A stretch of DNA of 34,832 bases from an uncultured Prevotella sp. (GTDB lineage Bacteria; Bacteroidota; Bacteroidia; Bacteroidales; Bacteroidaceae): contig CADBVZ010000026.1 of assembly GCA_902798285.1 (NCBI GenBank), positions 1 to 34,832 on the forward strand, read 5' to 3'. The position numbers and the translations under genes were made by a program. Shown in pieces: positions 7,775 through 16,995 of the stretch. Under the pieces are notes generated by a model that ran no database searches, was not told where the DNA came from, and saw only the letters and a list, made by a program, of their open reading frames with translations. Numbering within the stretch: position 1 is the first letter of the stretch; every line of letters starts with the position of its first letter.

Positions 7775-7862
7775 GGCACGGATTAACACGGCTCTCAAGA
7801 GAGACACTGCTTCATATGCGCAGCAGCTGCGTCTTTATTTATAAAGCCGTGTAATCCGAGCC
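7775..7862. repeat. Long inverted repeat between gcvH and gcvPA
   Basis: Arms GGCACGGATTAACACGGCT (7775-7793) and AGCCGTGTAATCCGAGCC (7845-7862) pair over 18 bp with one mismatch and one bulged A. The 51-nt loop contains a smaller hairpin, CGCAGC-A-GCTGCG (7819-7831). In the minus-strand mRNA the structure ends 14 nt before the gcvPA start and is followed by As, not Us, so it is not a normal intrinsic terminator. CACGGATTAACACGG-type sequence is, from memory, recurrent in Bacteroidetes intergenic regions, so a REP-like element is likely. Confidence 0.75.
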
Positions 7863-7868
7863 TAATAA

Positions 7869-8249
7869 TTATTTCTCGCAGAACTTTTCGTAGGCGGCGG
7901 CATCCATAAGGTTGTCGAGGTCAGTCTTGTCGCTGAGTTCTACCTTGATGATCCAGTTCTCGAAAGCATCCTCGTTGATAAGTTCAGGCTGATCCTCAAG
8001 GGCTTCGTTGATCTCTACCACGGTTCCACTCACGGGAGAAATCAGGTCAGAAGCAGCCTTTACACTCTCAACAGCGCCAAACTCCTCACCTGCTGTTACC
8101 TCATCATCAACCTCAGGCATATCAACATAAACCACGTTACCAAGGGCATTCTGAGCATAGTCAGTAATACCAACAAAACCGAAATCGCCTTCTACTCTTA
8201 CAAATTCGTGTGACTCCGAGTAGTAGAGTCCATCAATTACTTTTGCCAT
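7869..8249 (-). CDS. gcvH: Glycine cleavage system H protein (lipoyl carrier)
   Basis: 126 aa, full family length. The lipoyl-lysine is K64 in the hallmark AVESVKAASDLISPVSG. GcvH carries the aminomethyl group from the P-protein to the T-protein and is reoxidised by Lpd. gcvT lies 21 bp upstream, and the inverted repeat separates gcvH from gcvPA downstream, which could allow a higher level of H than P. It is the expected substrate of the lipoate ligase that opens the operon. Confidence 0.97.
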   Translation of the reverse strand: MAKVIDGLYYSESHEFVRVEGDFGFVGITDYAQNALGNVVYVDMPEVDDEVTAGEEFGAVESVKAASDLISPVSGTVVEINEALEDQPELINEDAFENWIIKVELSDKTDLDNLMDAAAYEKFCEK

Positions 8250-8270
8250 AATCTTTATAGTTTTACCTTT

Positions 8271-9380
8271 TTATTTTTTGTAGTTCTTGTTATAGAATTG
8301 TTTCTTGACAACTTTGCCAGGGAACACCTTCTTGCGAATCTGAATCTGGAGCTCAGTATCGAGTTTGGCATAGGCTGCATCAACAAGCGCCATGCAGACA
8401 CTCTTATCGGTAGAGATGGTGTGATAGCCTGTTGTTACCTCACCGATAGGCTCGCCTTCCATATTCAATACAGTGTAGCCATGACGAGGGATGGCCTTAT
8501 CGAAGAGCTCAATACCCACGAGTTTCTTAGCAGGTCCTTCAGCCTTCTGCTTGGCAAGGGCTTCCTTACCGATAAACTCAGCCTTGTCGAGTTTCACAAA
8601 CATACCCAGACCAGCCATGATAGGAGTGATATTCTCAGAGAGTTCGTCGCCATAGAGAGGCAGACCAACCTCGAAACGCAGGGTATCGCGGCAACCCAGT
8701 CCACAAGCCTGAACACCAGCAGCAATCAGCTTATCCCAGCACTCGCGGATATAATCATGAGAGGCGTAGATCTCGAAGCCATCCTCACCAGTATAGCCTG
8801 TGCGTGAGATGATGACGTCACCAATGGTTTTGCAGGTGTAGAAAGCCAATTCTGAACAAGGAAGTCCCAGTACTTTTTCAACGTTATATTCTGCTTCAGG
8901 ACCCTGTACAGCTATCTGACCATAGAAGTCAGAACGGTTCTGAAGATCGATATCGAAGCCTTCAGCTTTCTGTTGCATCCAAGCCCAGTCCTTATCGATA
9001 TTAGCGGCATTGATAACGAGGAAGAAGTCGTTCTCGCCCATCTTGTATACGAGCAAATCATCAACGGTTCCACCATTCTCATAGCACATCATGCCATAGT
9101 AGATTTTTCCCACAGGTGCTCCTGCTATATCGTTGGTAAAGATATGCTGTACATAGCGTTCTGCATCAGGACCCTTTACGGTGACCTCACCCATGTGAGA
9201 GACATCGAACAATCCCACATGCTCACGAACAGCCATGTGTTCTGGGGCGATACCTGCATACTGATAAAGCAAGGGCATATCGAAGCCACCAAAGGTAACC
9301 ATCGTTGCCCCCAACGAGATGTGCTTGTCGTAAAGACAGGTACGTTTCTCTTTCTTTTCTATTTCTTGTTTAATTGCCAT
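8271..9380 (-). CDS. gcvT: Aminomethyltransferase (T-protein)
   Basis: 369 aa, normal length. It transfers the methylene unit from aminomethyl-lipoyl-GcvH to tetrahydrofolate, releasing ammonia. Family motifs are DVSHMGEVTVKGPDAERYV near the N-terminus, a catalytic-site region TNDIAGAPVGKIYYGMMCYENGG with the folate-binding part following, GYTGEDGFEIY in the middle and GLGCRDTLRFEVGLPLYG later. The start ATG at 9380 lies 3 nt after the lplA stop, so the two are probably coupled. Confidence 0.97.
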   Translation of the reverse strand: MAIKQEIEKKEKRTCLYDKHISLGATMVTFGGFDMPLLYQYAGIAPEHMAVREHVGLFDVSHMGEVTVKGPDAERYVQHIFTNDIAGAPVGKIYYGMMCYENGGTVDDLLVYKMGENDFFLVINAANIDKDWAWMQQKAEGFDIDLQNRSDFYGQIAVQGPEAEYNVEKVLGLPCSELAFYTCKTIGDVIISRTGYTGEDGFEIYASHDYIRECWDKLIAAGVQACGLGCRDTLRFEVGLPLYGDELSENITPIMAGLGMFVKLDKAEFIGKEALAKQKAEGPAKKLVGIELFDKAIPRHGYTVLNMEGEPIGEVTTGYHTISTDKSVCMALVDAAYAKLDTELQIQIRKKVFPGKVVKKQFYNKNYKK

Positions 9381-9383
9381 AGA

Positions 9384-10094
9384 TTATTGTATTTGTTTAA
9401 TGAAATCTTCATGAAGATACTGTTGCTCCAGCTTCTCAATCTCGGCCACCTCATCGGTTGTCAGTGCGTACTCACCTGTGCAGAGAGTGTCACGAATCAG
9501 AGTTTTTACTTCATCGAGGCTCGACGATGTATGATCCTTTAATAAAGTGATGCGCTGGCGCACACTTTGGATGCCTTTTTTCTCGAGTTTCTCGGGTCCC
9601 GGAGTGATAGCCTGGAGCATGTGGGGCATGTTGGTATCATAGAGCAATGTGGAATGCACAATACTCCGTCCGCTAAGATGATAACAAGCCGTTCCACACA
9701 CCTTACGATCGCCAATCATCACATCGTTATGACTTGTGCCTGTAGCCTCAACACCGAGTTTCCTAAGCACCAGTAAAACCATATTAATAAAGCGGTTGAA
9801 GGCGAAGTTTACGTTCTCTTCAGTAGTCACAAACGAGAGCATCACATTGTCCATATCGGCATACACACAACCTCCCCCACTCTTCCTGCGATACACTTTG
9901 ATGCCGTGCTCACGGCAGTAGTCAAGATTCACCTCGTTCTCTACCACCTGATTACGACCGAAAATGACGCTGGGCTCCACCTGCCACATAAAGAAACAAT
10001 CGGGCACGTCGACATGACGCGCTACAAATTCCTCCATCGCCAGATAGAACGAAAGGCGACGGGTTTCCTTAAATGGTAAGGCGATATATTTCAT
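9384..10094 (-). CDS. lplA: Lipoate-protein ligase A-like protein
   Basis: 236 aa. The biotin/lipoate ligase fold is shown by SVIFGRNQ (42-49), the signature RRKSGGGCVYAD (69-80) and HNDVMIGDRKVCGTACY, which carries the expected catalytic lysine. It is much shorter than the 338-aa E. coli LplA, with only a short helical C-terminus (LTTDEVAEIEKLEQQYL) in place of a full accessory domain. Members of this family activate free lipoate, or transfer an octanoyl or lipoyl group, onto carrier lysines; which reaction occurs here is not decidable from sequence alone. First gene of the gcv operon, so GcvH is the likely target. A consensus promoter lies about 30-60 bp upstream. Confidence 0.88.
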   Translation of the reverse strand: MKYIALPFKETRRLSFYLAMEEFVARHVDVPDCFFMWQVEPSVIFGRNQVVENEVNLDYCREHGIKVYRRKSGGGCVYADMDNVMLSFVTTEENVNFAFNRFINMVLLVLRKLGVEATGTSHNDVMIGDRKVCGTACYHLSGRSIVHSTLLYDTNMPHMLQAITPGPEKLEKKGIQSVRQRITLLKDHTSSSLDEVKTLIRDTLCTGEYALTTDEVAEIEKLEQQYLHEDFIKQIQ

Positions 10095-10123
10095 ATTTTA
10101 GGAGCAGTCGTTAAAACTTTCTG

Positions 10124-10155
10124 CAAAAATATGAAGTTTTTATGTAACCGCCAAA
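10124..10155 (-). promoter_or_regulatory. Promoter of the lplA-gcv-lpd operon
   Basis: On the minus strand, TTTG (10155-10152), a 20-nt spacer and TATTTTTG (10131-10124) match the Bacteroidetes -33/-7 consensus. The expected start site leaves a leader of only about 25 nt before the lplA ATG at 10094, too short for a glycine riboswitch. Confidence 0.7.
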
Positions 10156-10267
10156 CCTTTTAGCATTTATTATATAAAGAAAATCATGCTTGCAAACCTA
10201 ATCCCATGATTCCTTTTTTCATATTTTAAGTTCTATTCAGAATTTAAGATGTAAAATTATTGAATTA

Positions 10268-10299
10268 TTTTGTATTTTGATAAAAAATGTCTAACTTTG
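10268..10299 (+). promoter_or_regulatory. Promoter of the dxs-trkA-trkH-manA operon
   Basis: TTTTG (10268-10272), a 19-nt spacer and TAACTTTG (10292-10299) match the consensus. The -7 box overlaps the first in-frame ATG (10287), which therefore cannot be the translation start of this transcript. The rest of the 10095-10322 gap is AT-rich and holds only the two divergent promoters. Confidence 0.7.
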
Positions 10300-10322
10300 C
10301 AGTCGAAATAACTATTATTTGT

Positions 10323-12221
10323 GTGGAAAAGACTGAATTTACACTCTTAAACAAGATCCAATATCCCGAGGACCTTCGCAAGCTCACCGTCGATGAGTTG
10401 CCTCAATTATGCGATGAGTTGCGTCGCGACATCATCGAAGAGGTAGCAGTAAATCCCGGGCATTTGGCATCGAGTCTTGGCGTGGCGGAGATTACCGTAG
10501 CACTCCACTATGTATATAACACGCCCGAGGATCGTATTGTATGGGATGTGGGCCATCAGGCCTATGGTCACAAGATATTGACAGGACGACGCGATCAGTT
10601 CTGTACCAATCGTAAATTAGGTGGTATCAAACCGTTCCCGTCGCCCCAGGAAAGCGAGTATGACACGTTTGCCTGCGGACATGCCAGCAACTCGGTATCA
10701 GCTGCCCTCGGCATGGCTGTAGCTGCCGAGCTTGAAGGCAAGAAAGACCGTCATGTGGTAGCTGTCATCGGTGACGGTGCCCTGAGTGGCGGACTGGCCT
10801 TTGAGGGTCTGAATAATGTATCGTCATCGCCCAACGACCTGCTTATCATCCTGAATGATAATAATATGTCCATCGACCGTTCGGTGGGCGGTATGAAACA
10901 ATATCTGCTGAACCTGAGCACCAATGAAACCTATAATGCCATTCGCTTTAAGGCTGCCCGTTGGATGCATAGAAAAGGCATGCTTAACGAGGATCGTAGG
11001 AAGGGAATCATCCGACTGACGAATGCCGTAAAGAGTGCCATCTCTCATCAGCAGAACATCTTCGAAGGTATGAACATCCGTTACTTCGGACCGTTCGACG
11101 GACACAACGTGAAGGAACTGGTGCGCATACTGAAGCAGATGAAGGACATGAAGGGACCAAAGCTACTCCATTTGCATACGCAGAAAGGTCATGGTTATGC
11201 ACCTGCAGAGAAGGATGTTACCATCTGGCATGCACCCGGCAAATTTAATCCCGATACCGGAGAACGCATTGTAGATAATGATCCCACAAAACCACAGAAA
11301 TATCAGGATGTGTTCGGACATACTTTGTTGGAACTGGCTAAGCAGAACCCAAAGATTGTGGGTGTGACTCCCGCCATGCCATCTGGTTGTTCGATGAACA
11401 TCATGATGAAGGAGATGCCAGAACGCACCTTCGATGTTGGTATAGCAGAAGGACATGCTGTTACCTTCTCTGGTGGTATGGCCAAGGACGGACTACTGCC
11501 ATTCTGTAACATCTATAGTGCCTTTGCCCAGCGTGCCTTCGACAACATCATTCACGATGTAGCGTTGCTCAACCTAAACGTCGTGTTCTGTTTCGATCGT
11601 GCAGGACTCGTGGGCGAAGACGGACCAACACACCATGGTGCATTCGATCTTGCAGCTTTGCGTCCGATACCTAATCTAACCATCTCATCACCGATGGATG
11701 AGCATGAGTTGCGCCGACTGATGTACACTGCCCAGTTGCCCAACAAGGGTCCATTTGTGATTCGCTATCCACGTGGTGGTGGCGAGTTGCAGGATTGGCG
11801 CTGTCCTTTGGAAGAGGTCAAAGTTGGCACAGGTCGTAAGTTGCATGACGGTAGTGATGTGGCCGTACTGAGTATCGGCCCGATAGGCAACAACGTCACA
11901 AGAGCCATCCAACAGTTAGAGGAAGAAGGCGACAAGATAAGCGTGGCCCATTACGATATGCGATTCCTGAAGCCTATCGACGAAAATATTCTGGAAGAGG
12001 TAGGCAAGAAGTTCAAGAAGATCGTTACCGTAGAGAACGGTGCGAGAATGGGCGGTTTAGGCTCAGCCGTGCTGGAATGGATGAACGAACACGGCTATGA
12101 GCCGAAAGTCATCCGTCTCGGATTGCCCGACAACTTCGTGGAGCACGGTAAGGTTTGTGAGTTAAACAAGATTGTTGGCCTCGACGAAGAAAGTATCAAA
12201 AAGGCTATCAAGGAAATATGA
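10323..12221 (+). CDS. dxs: 1-deoxy-D-xylulose-5-phosphate synthase
   Basis: 632 aa from GTG at 10323. This start is chosen because the longer ORF begins at an ATG inside the promoter, and because [21 protein letters not shown] fits the Bacteroidales Dxs N-terminus. It condenses pyruvate and glyceraldehyde-3-phosphate in the first step of the MEP isoprenoid pathway. The thiamine diphosphate motif runs from GDG (150-152) to NDN (178-180). [17 protein letters not shown] near the N-terminus carries a substrate-site histidine, and [18 protein letters not shown] lies in the pyrimidine-binding domain. It overlaps trkA by 4 bp (ATGA). Confidence 0.95.
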   Translation: MEKTEFTLLNKIQYPEDLRKLTVDELPQLCDELRRDIIEEVAVNPGHLASSLGVAEITVALHYVYNTPEDRIVWDVGHQAYGHKILTGRRDQFCTNRKLGGIKPFPSPQESEYDTFACGHASNSVSAALGMAVAAELEGKKDRHVVAVIGDGALSGGLAFEGLNNVSSSPNDLLIILNDNNMSIDRSVGGMKQYLLNLSTNETYNAIRFKAARWMHRKGMLNEDRRKGIIRLTNAVKSAISHQQNIFEGMNIRYFGPFDGHNVKELVRILKQMKDMKGPKLLHLHTQKGHGYAPAEKDVTIWHAPGKFNPDTGERIVDNDPTKPQKYQDVFGHTLLELAKQNPKIVGVTPAMPSGCSMNIMMKEMPERTFDVGIAEGHAVTFSGGMAKDGLLPFCNIYSAFAQRAFDNIIHDVALLNLNVVFCFDRAGLVGEDGPTHHGAFDLAALRPIPNLTISSPMDEHELRRLMYTAQLPNKGPFVIRYPRGGGELQDWRCPLEEVKVGTGRKLHDGSDVAVLSIGPIGNNVTRAIQQLEEEGDKISVAHYDMRFLKPIDENILEEVGKKFKKIVTVENGARMGGLGSAVLEWMNEHGYEPKVIRLGLPDNFVEHGKVCELNKIVGLDEESIKKAIKEI

Positions 12222-13573
12222 AAATAGTCATTGTCGGTGCAGGTGCCGTAGGAACTCATCTGTCGAAACTGCTGTCGCGCGAGCATCAGGACTGTGTGCT
12301 GATCGATGCTGACGAGGAACGCCTAAACGGCCTTGGCGAATTCGACGTGATGACTTATTGTGCATCGCCAACCAGCATCAAGGCTCTGAAGGAAGCAGGT
12401 ACGCCCCATGCCGATCTGTTCGTAGGTGTCACTCCTGAGGAGAGCACGAACATCAATGCCTGTATTCTGGCACATGCCTTGGGTGCCAAGAAGACTGTTG
12501 CCCGTATCGACAACTACGAATACCTCTCACCGAGCCTACAACCATTCTTCAAGAATCTGGGACTCGACTCGCTTATCTATCCTGAGGTGCTTGCTGCCAC
12601 TGACATTAACAACGGACTGAAGATGTCGTGGGTGCGCCAGCGCTGGGATGTACACGACGGCGCCCTGATACTTCTTGGTATCAAGTTGCGCGAAGCTGCC
12701 GAAATACTTAACCTGCCTCTGAAAGACCTCTGCGGTCCTGATGATCCTTACCATATAGTAGCCATTAAACGTGGCGGTGAAACCATTATCCCCAGTGGTA
12801 TGGATGAACTGCGTGTTAACGATCTGGCCTACTTCATGACTACTAAGGACTACATACCCTATATCCGTAAGATTGTGGGTAAGGAGCACTATACCGACGT
12901 CAAGAACGTCATCATCATGGGTGGTGGCAAGACAGCTGTAAGGGCTGCCCTCACCGCTCCTGAATATATGAACGTAAAGATCATCGAGAAGGATGCTGCC
13001 CGTTGCGAAAAGTTGAACGAGTTGTTGGAGAACAACGACACGATGGTGATTCACGGTGACGGACGCGACTTAGGATTGCTTGAGGAAGAAGGTATCAAGA
13101 ACACGCAGGCTTTCGTAGCACTGACTGGCAATGCCGAGACCAACATCCTGGCCTGTCTGACAGCAAAGAAGTTGGGGGTTCGCAAGACCATTGCTATGGT
13201 AGAGAACCTTGACTATGTGAGCATGGCTGAGAGTCTGGACATCGGCACTATCATCAATAAGAAGACGATTGCCGCCAGCCGCATCTTCCAGATGATGCTC
13301 GAAGCTGATGTTGACAACCTGCGCTCACTGATGCTTGTCGATGCCGAAGTGGCGGAGTTTACCGCATCCGAAGGTTCGAGGGTAACGAAGAAACCTGTAA
13401 AGGAACTGGGTATGCCGTTTGGTGTAACTATTGGCGGACTGGTTCGCAATGGACAGGGTATGCTCGTAAACGGTAACTCACAGATTGAGGCAGGTGACTC
13501 CGTCATGGTGTTCTGCCACGAACAGAAACTGAACAACGTAGAGAAGTTCTTTAAGAAGAATACGATATGGTAA
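12218..13573 (+). CDS. trkA: Trk potassium uptake regulatory subunit TrkA
   Basis: 451 aa peripheral protein with two tandem RCK units. The first Rossmann motif is [13 protein letters not shown] at the extreme N-terminus, with DADEERL binding the NAD ribose. The second starts at about residue 230 with [15 protein letters not shown]. Each nucleotide-binding domain is followed by a TrkA-C type ligand domain ([14 protein letters not shown] and [18 protein letters not shown]). It gates the TrkH channel. Its start overlaps dxs by 4 bp and its end overlaps trkH by 7 bp, so all three are co-transcribed. Confidence 0.95.
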   Translation: MKIVIVGAGAVGTHLSKLLSREHQDCVLIDADEERLNGLGEFDVMTYCASPTSIKALKEAGTPHADLFVGVTPEESTNINACILAHALGAKKTVARIDNYEYLSPSLQPFFKNLGLDSLIYPEVLAATDINNGLKMSWVRQRWDVHDGALILLGIKLREAAEILNLPLKDLCGPDDPYHIVAIKRGGETIIPSGMDELRVNDLAYFMTTKDYIPYIRKIVGKEHYTDVKNVIIMGGGKTAVRAALTAPEYMNVKIIEKDAARCEKLNELLENNDTMVIHGDGRDLGLLEEEGIKNTQAFVALTGNAETNILACLTAKKLGVRKTIAMVENLDYVSMAESLDIGTIINKKTIAASRIFQMMLEADVDNLRSLMLVDAEVAEFTASEGSRVTKKPVKELGMPFGVTIGGLVRNGQGMLVNGNSQIEAGDSVMVFCHEQKLNNVEKFFKKNTIW

Positions 13574-15024
13574 ACTTCCGTATCATCAGCAAGATTATCG
13601 GCTCACTGCTATTCATCGAGGCATTGTTTATGTCTTGGTGTGCCCTTATGGCTTTCTATTTCCATGAGGACGATCTGATGGCATTCCTGATGTCTCTTCT
13701 GCTGACATTCGGAAGCGGATTCATCTTCCTTTATCTGGGACGCAACTCAGAGAACAGTCTCAGTCGTCGCGACGCTTATGTGGTAGTAACGGCGGCCTGG
13801 ATTATCTTCTCCTTCTTCGGCATGTTCCCCTTCCTCATTCATGGCAGTATCACAACCTTTGTGGATGCCTACTTCGAGACAATGTCGGGATTTACAACGA
13901 CAGGAGCTACCATTTTAGACGATGTAGAGTGCCTGCCACACAGCATTCTCTTCTGGCGATCACTGATGCAGTGGATCGGTGGTTTGGGAATCGTATTCTT
14001 TACCATTGCCATTCTACCATCACTCGTAGGCGGTAGTGTGAAGGTGTTTGCTGCTGAGGCCACTGGTCCTATCAAAGCAAAGATGCACCCGAGACTGACA
14101 ACCACTGCCAAATGGATCTGGAGCATCTACCTCATCCTGACTATCGGTTGTGGCATATCGTTCTGGGCTGCTGGCATGGACTGGTTTGAAGCCTTGAACT
14201 ACTCTATGACAACAACGGCCACAGGAGGCTTTTCTATCTATAACGACGGAACAGCCATCTTCCAGTCGCCAGCCATTGATTATATCACCATTCTGTTTGA
14301 GTTCTTAGCGGGCATTAACTTCACCTTATTATATATTAGTATCGTGAAGATGAAGCCCTCATCGCTATTCAAGAACTCTGAGTTTAAATTATACCTAACC
14401 ATGGTGCTTCTGGCAACAGTTGGCATCATGACGGTACTTATATTCATGCAGAACTATCCGATAGAAGAAGGCTTCCGCAATGCGCTATTCCAAGTAGTAT
14501 CACTAATTACGACCACAGGCATCTTCAACGATGATATTGGCGCATGGCCTCATATCACATGGATTATCATGGGCTTCGTGATGTTCCTCGGAGCATGTGC
14601 GGGAAGTACGAGTGGTGGTTTCAAGTGTATCCGTGGCGTGATGACGCTAAAGGTACTGCAGAACAACTTTCGTCAGATTATCCACCCCAATGCTGTGTTA
14701 CCAGTAAAGGTGAATGGACAGAGTGTTCCACAGTCGCGCATCATCGCTCTCTTCGCGTTCTTTACGTTGTTTGTGCTGATGGCGCTGATTACAACTGCCA
14801 TCATGATCATCTCGGGCATCGACCCCACCAACTCCATCGTCATAGCCTTGAGCTGTGTCAGCAATGTTGGTCCGTCACTAGCCAACGATGTTGGTCCTTA
14901 TCTTACTTGGTCGGGCATGGCCGACTACATCAAGTGGATTCTCTGTCTTTTGATGTTAATGGGACGTTTGGAAATTATGACTGTTCTGGTACTATTCACC
15001 CACAGTTTCTGGAAAGAAAATTAA
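13567..15024 (+). CDS. trkH: Trk potassium transporter membrane subunit TrkH
   Basis: 485 aa integral membrane protein. Four selectivity-filter loops are visible in order: GFTTTGATIL, TTTATGGFSIYND, SLITTTGIFNDD and SCVSNVGPSL, each with the central glycine. About ten hydrophobic segments surround them, and GSTSGGFKCIRG lies in the cytoplasmic part before the fourth repeat. It forms the K+ pathway with TrkA as regulator. manA follows after 16 nt. Confidence 0.95.
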   Translation: MVNFRIISKIIGSLLFIEALFMSWCALMAFYFHEDDLMAFLMSLLLTFGSGFIFLYLGRNSENSLSRRDAYVVVTAAWIIFSFFGMFPFLIHGSITTFVDAYFETMSGFTTTGATILDDVECLPHSILFWRSLMQWIGGLGIVFFTIAILPSLVGGSVKVFAAEATGPIKAKMHPRLTTTAKWIWSIYLILTIGCGISFWAAGMDWFEALNYSMTTTATGGFSIYNDGTAIFQSPAIDYITILFEFLAGINFTLLYISIVKMKPSSLFKNSEFKLYLTMVLLATVGIMTVLIFMQNYPIEEGFRNALFQVVSLITTTGIFNDDIGAWPHITWIIMGFVMFLGACAGSTSGGFKCIRGVMTLKVLQNNFRQIIHPNAVLPVKVNGQSVPQSRIIALFAFFTLFVLMALITTAIMIISGIDPTNSIVIALSCVSNVGPSLANDVGPYLTWSGMADYIKWILCLLMLMGRLEIMTVLVLFTHSFWKEN

Positions 15025-15040
15025 CTACCATAATATAACT

Positions 15041-16006
15041 ATGTATAAATTTGAACCGCTGCTAAAGCAGACTATATGGGGAGGAGACAAGATCATCCCC
15101 TTCAAACATCTGGATACAAAACTTGAGACTGTTGGCGAGAGCTGGGAGATCTCTGGTGTGAAGGATAACGAAACCATCGTGGCCAATGGCGAATACAAGG
15201 GGAAAAGCCTCAACGAGTTAGTACGTGAACTGAAAGCCAAGTTGGTAGGTAAGGAGAACTTCGAGCGATTTGGTGAAGAATTCCCCCTACTTATCAAGTT
15301 TATCGATGCCCGTCAGAACCTCAGCATACAGGTTCACCCTGATGATGAAACTGCCCATCGTCATGGCAAGGAGCGTGGCAAGACCGAGATGTGGTACTGT
15401 GTAGATATTCAGAAAAGCAAGAGTGCACACCCCTACCTGTACAATGGTTTGAAACTCCAGATTACCCCTGAGCAATATAAGCAGATGGTTGAAAACGACA
15501 CCATCACTGATGCCCTTGCCCGCTATGAGGTGCATGAGGGCGATGTTTTCTTCATCCCCGCTGGCCGCATCCATGCCATCGGTTCTGGCTGCTTTGTCCT
15601 GGAGATCCAGCAGACCTCCGACGTTACCTATCGTATCTACGACTACAAACGTCGCGACAAGAACGGGAAATGTCGTGAACTGCATACCGAGCTTGCTGCC
15701 GAAAGCATCGACTACAGCGTGCTTGACAACTATCGCACCGATTATACTCCCACGAAGAATGAGGGTGTAGAGCTTGTAAGCTGCCCCTACTTTACCACTG
15801 CCTTATATGACCTCACGGAACCCATGACACTCGATTACTCAGAACTTGACTCGTTTGTCATCTTAATTGCAGTGAAGGGCGAAGGCACCATCTCCGCCAA
15901 TGGTGAGGATATGCCATTCCAGATGGGCGATACGGTTTTAATCCCTGCTTCGACAGAAAAGGTCAAAGTAGAGGGTGAAATAAAGTTCCTGGAAACTTAC
16001 GTCTGA
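15041..16006 (+). CDS. manA: Mannose-6-phosphate isomerase, class I
   Basis: 321 aa, the short type common in Bacteroidetes and Firmicutes. Metal-site motifs are QVHPDDETAH (97-106) and GDVFFIPAGRIHAIGSG, followed by EIQQTSDVTYRIYDY. The N-terminal LLKQTIWGGDKI is typical. It interconverts mannose-6-phosphate and fructose-6-phosphate, feeding GDP-mannose synthesis or mannose catabolism. It is the last gene of the dxs operon, and its final 10 bp overlap the 3' end of the convergent DUF4435 gene. Confidence 0.95.
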   Translation: MYKFEPLLKQTIWGGDKIIPFKHLDTKLETVGESWEISGVKDNETIVANGEYKGKSLNELVRELKAKLVGKENFERFGEEFPLLIKFIDARQNLSIQVHPDDETAHRHGKERGKTEMWYCVDIQKSKSAHPYLYNGLKLQITPEQYKQMVENDTITDALARYEVHEGDVFFIPAGRIHAIGSGCFVLEIQQTSDVTYRIYDYKRRDKNGKCRELHTELAAESIDYSVLDNYRTDYTPTKNEGVELVSCPYFTTALYDLTEPMTLDYSELDSFVILIAVKGEGTISANGEDMPFQMGDTVLIPASTEKVKVEGEIKFLETYV

Positions 16007-16995
16007 TCAAGATAGCCCCTGATATCTTCTTGCAATCTGCGGAATTGCTCAGACATCATATAACCCGTGTTTTTCTTGAGCATCACCTTGATGTCCTGCA
16101 ATGAGTTTTCATAGCAGGACATTTCATTTCGCTTCTGCGTCTTATGGGCCGTAGCATGGTAAATCTCATTCTGACGCTCCTGACGAAGCAGATTGCACAC
16201 CTTCGACAGTATGGGTGATACAACGGTGTCAAACAGATGATGACCTTGTATATACAAATAGGTGGTCTGAGGTGTTACACCCAGCGCCTTCAGATCATCC
16301 TTCGTGACAAGATATTCCTCCTTTGCCTCAGGGAACTGACGCTGCAAATCGTTGATCTTCGTATGTACTTTTCGTTTTACGTTCGCAATGGAGCGCTCAG
16401 GATTCTGCACGTTGAATCCGCCAGGATCGGCAATGCGATTGAAATCGGATATCGAGAACTTAGGGTAATTGCCATTGCGATACACCATAATCGACCAAAC
16501 GAAGAGTGGGAACAAAACCTCACTGAATGCCTGGAAGTAGCCCCGGAAGTCGAAGATACGATGATCATTGAGCGTTACTGATACACAGACATTATGTAGC
16601 GAAGGAGCGTAACACTGATAATTTTCTATGGCATAGACGTAGGTATGGAACACGTAAGGACTCTCCAATACACGTTTCGACTGATGTGTGCGTCCTTGTA
16701 TCAGATAGTCATAGTCGGCATCCACACAGGCTATCATGTCTTTCCCCAAAGGTTCTCCCTCCAGAAAATTCATAAGCACTGACTTCTTGCCACGTGTCAG
16801 GTTGATCTTCGAAGGCAGCATCACCTCGAAATAGCGTTTATCGTTCTCGAACTCCGATAGAACAGTTCGCCAGAAGTATATATCGTCATAGCTCTCCACA
16901 TAGGCTACAATCCTATGCCGAGCTTTTTTCGAAGTCAACGCATTCGCCGCTTCGAAATACTTGCTATTCAGATTATCCTTCAGTTTGAAACTCAT
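15997..16995 (-). CDS. DUF4435 (TOPRIM/OLD-like nuclease) protein, PARIS AriB-like
   Basis: 332 aa. The N-terminal region reads as a TOPRIM-like domain: strand IVAYVESYDDIYFW with the first acidic residue E34, then MIACVDADYDYL with D92/D94/D96. This spacing is as in OLD-family nucleases and DUF4435. A helical C-terminal region follows, with a basic segment (VKRKVHTKINDLQRQF). DUF4435 is the effector family of PARIS (AriB), which acts with an ABC-type ATPase (AriA). Here the ATPase gene is immediately upstream with a 4-bp ATGA overlap, so the two act together. Nuclease activity and target are inferred. There is no terminator before the convergent manA; the two stops overlap by 10 bp. Confidence 0.72.
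   Translation of the reverse strand: MSFKLKDNLNSKYFEAANALTSKKARHRIVAYVESYDDIYFWRTVLSEFENDKRYFEVMLPSKINLTRGKKSVLMNFLEGEPLGKDMIACVDADYDYLIQGRTHQSKRVLESPYVFHTYVYAIENYQCYAPSLHNVCVSVTLNDHRIFDFRGYFQAFSEVLFPLFVWSIMVYRNGNYPKFSISDFNRIADPGGFNVQNPERSIANVKRKVHTKINDLQRQFPEAKEEYLVTKDDLKALGVTPQTTYLYIQGHHLFDTVVSPILSKVCNLLRQERQNEIYHATAHKTQKRNEMSCYENSLQDIKVMLKKNTGYMMSEQFRRLQEDIRGYLDQT

Noticed and set aside
7775-7862. Intrinsic terminator splitting the gcv operon
   Set aside because: In the minus-strand transcript the stem is followed by As, not Us, and there is no consensus promoter before gcvPA.
10095-10123. Glycine riboswitch in front of the gcv operon
   Set aside because: The consensus promoter leaves a leader of about 25 nt, too short for the aptamer, and no aptamer-like structure is seen.
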